Shown: positions 6,555-6,598 of the stretch, in pieces
Position numbering within the stretch: position 1 is the first letter of the stretch
Layout of the letters: every line of letters begins with the position of its first letter
From: an uncultured Lachnospiraceae bacterium
Lineage (GTDB): Bacteria > Bacillota > Clostridia > Lachnospirales > Lachnospiraceae
NCBI GenBank assembly: GCA_905236615.1
Contig: CAJORC010000318.1
Location: forward strand, 1-6,598
Reading direction: 5' to 3'
Length of the DNA stretch: 6,598 nt
Made by a program: the position numbers and the translations under genes
The notes under the pieces: model-generated
Told to the model about the DNA's origin: nothing
Seen by the model: the letters and a program-made list of their open reading frames with translations, nothing else
Database searches by the model: none

Positions 6555-6598
6555 TCTTATCTGAAGCGGGGTTCTGACGAAAGACAGTATCAGGCACC
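6555..6598 (+). pseudogene. Continuation of the aminopeptidase-like frame beyond the TAG (partial, runs off the window)
   Basis: The bases after TAG stay in the same frame as the upstream gene and read SYLKRGSDERQYQA up to the window edge, with no stop. From memory of the family, a conserved block of the form Y-[ST]-[FY]-L-x-R-G-S-D-E-R-Q-Y follows at this point, so the TAG seems to replace one codon, probably Tyr, and no frameshift is involved. Only 44 bases are visible, so the state of the rest of the gene cannot be judged. Confidence 0.6.

Overview
The window looks like chromosomal DNA from a Gram-positive member of the Bacillota, most likely class Clostridia and close to Lachnospiraceae. 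The evidence is moderate GC content, strong purine-rich ribosome binding sites, a trigger-factor-like lipoprotein, a PcsB/CwlO-type NlpC/P60 cell-wall enzyme and a GH53 galactanase. This placement is inferred from gene content; no 16S rRNA or other decisive taxonomic marker is present.

Layout. (1) 48-1040, plus strand: a GH53 endo-beta-1,4-galactanase without a signal peptide. (2) 1048-1102: a near-perfect inverted repeat serving as a bidirectional terminator between two convergent genes. (3) 1109-1663, minus strand: a small single-pass membrane protein of unknown function, with a probable TTG start set by an internal AGGAGG. (4) 1664-1827: a divergent, AT-rich promoter region. (5) 1828-6598, plus strand: four co-directional genes with gaps of 21, 52 and 7 bases and no visible terminator between them, so probably one transcription unit. 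They are a secreted trigger-factor-like foldase lipoprotein, asparaginyl-tRNA synthetase (asnS), a secreted coiled-coil NlpC/P60 peptidoglycan hydrolase, and a DUF4910/DUF2172-type aminopeptidase-like protein.

How the genes may work together. The lipoprotein and the NlpC/P60 protein both act outside the membrane, and a foldase next to a secreted hydrolase makes sense. asnS between them is a housekeeping gene and carries no T-box in the sequence before it. The last gene belongs to a family often met near polysaccharide or envelope genes, so a loose cell-envelope theme is possible, but no dedicated system is evident.

The most notable anomaly is at the right end. The aminopeptidase-like gene is stopped by an in-frame TAG at 6552-6554, yet the same frame stays open to the window edge and encodes what looks like the next conserved block of the family (SYLKRGSDERQY). 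This suggests a recent nonsense mutation, a base error or amber readthrough. I found no CRISPR array, insertion sequence, phage gene, tRNA or rRNA, and no convincing new defence or mobile system.
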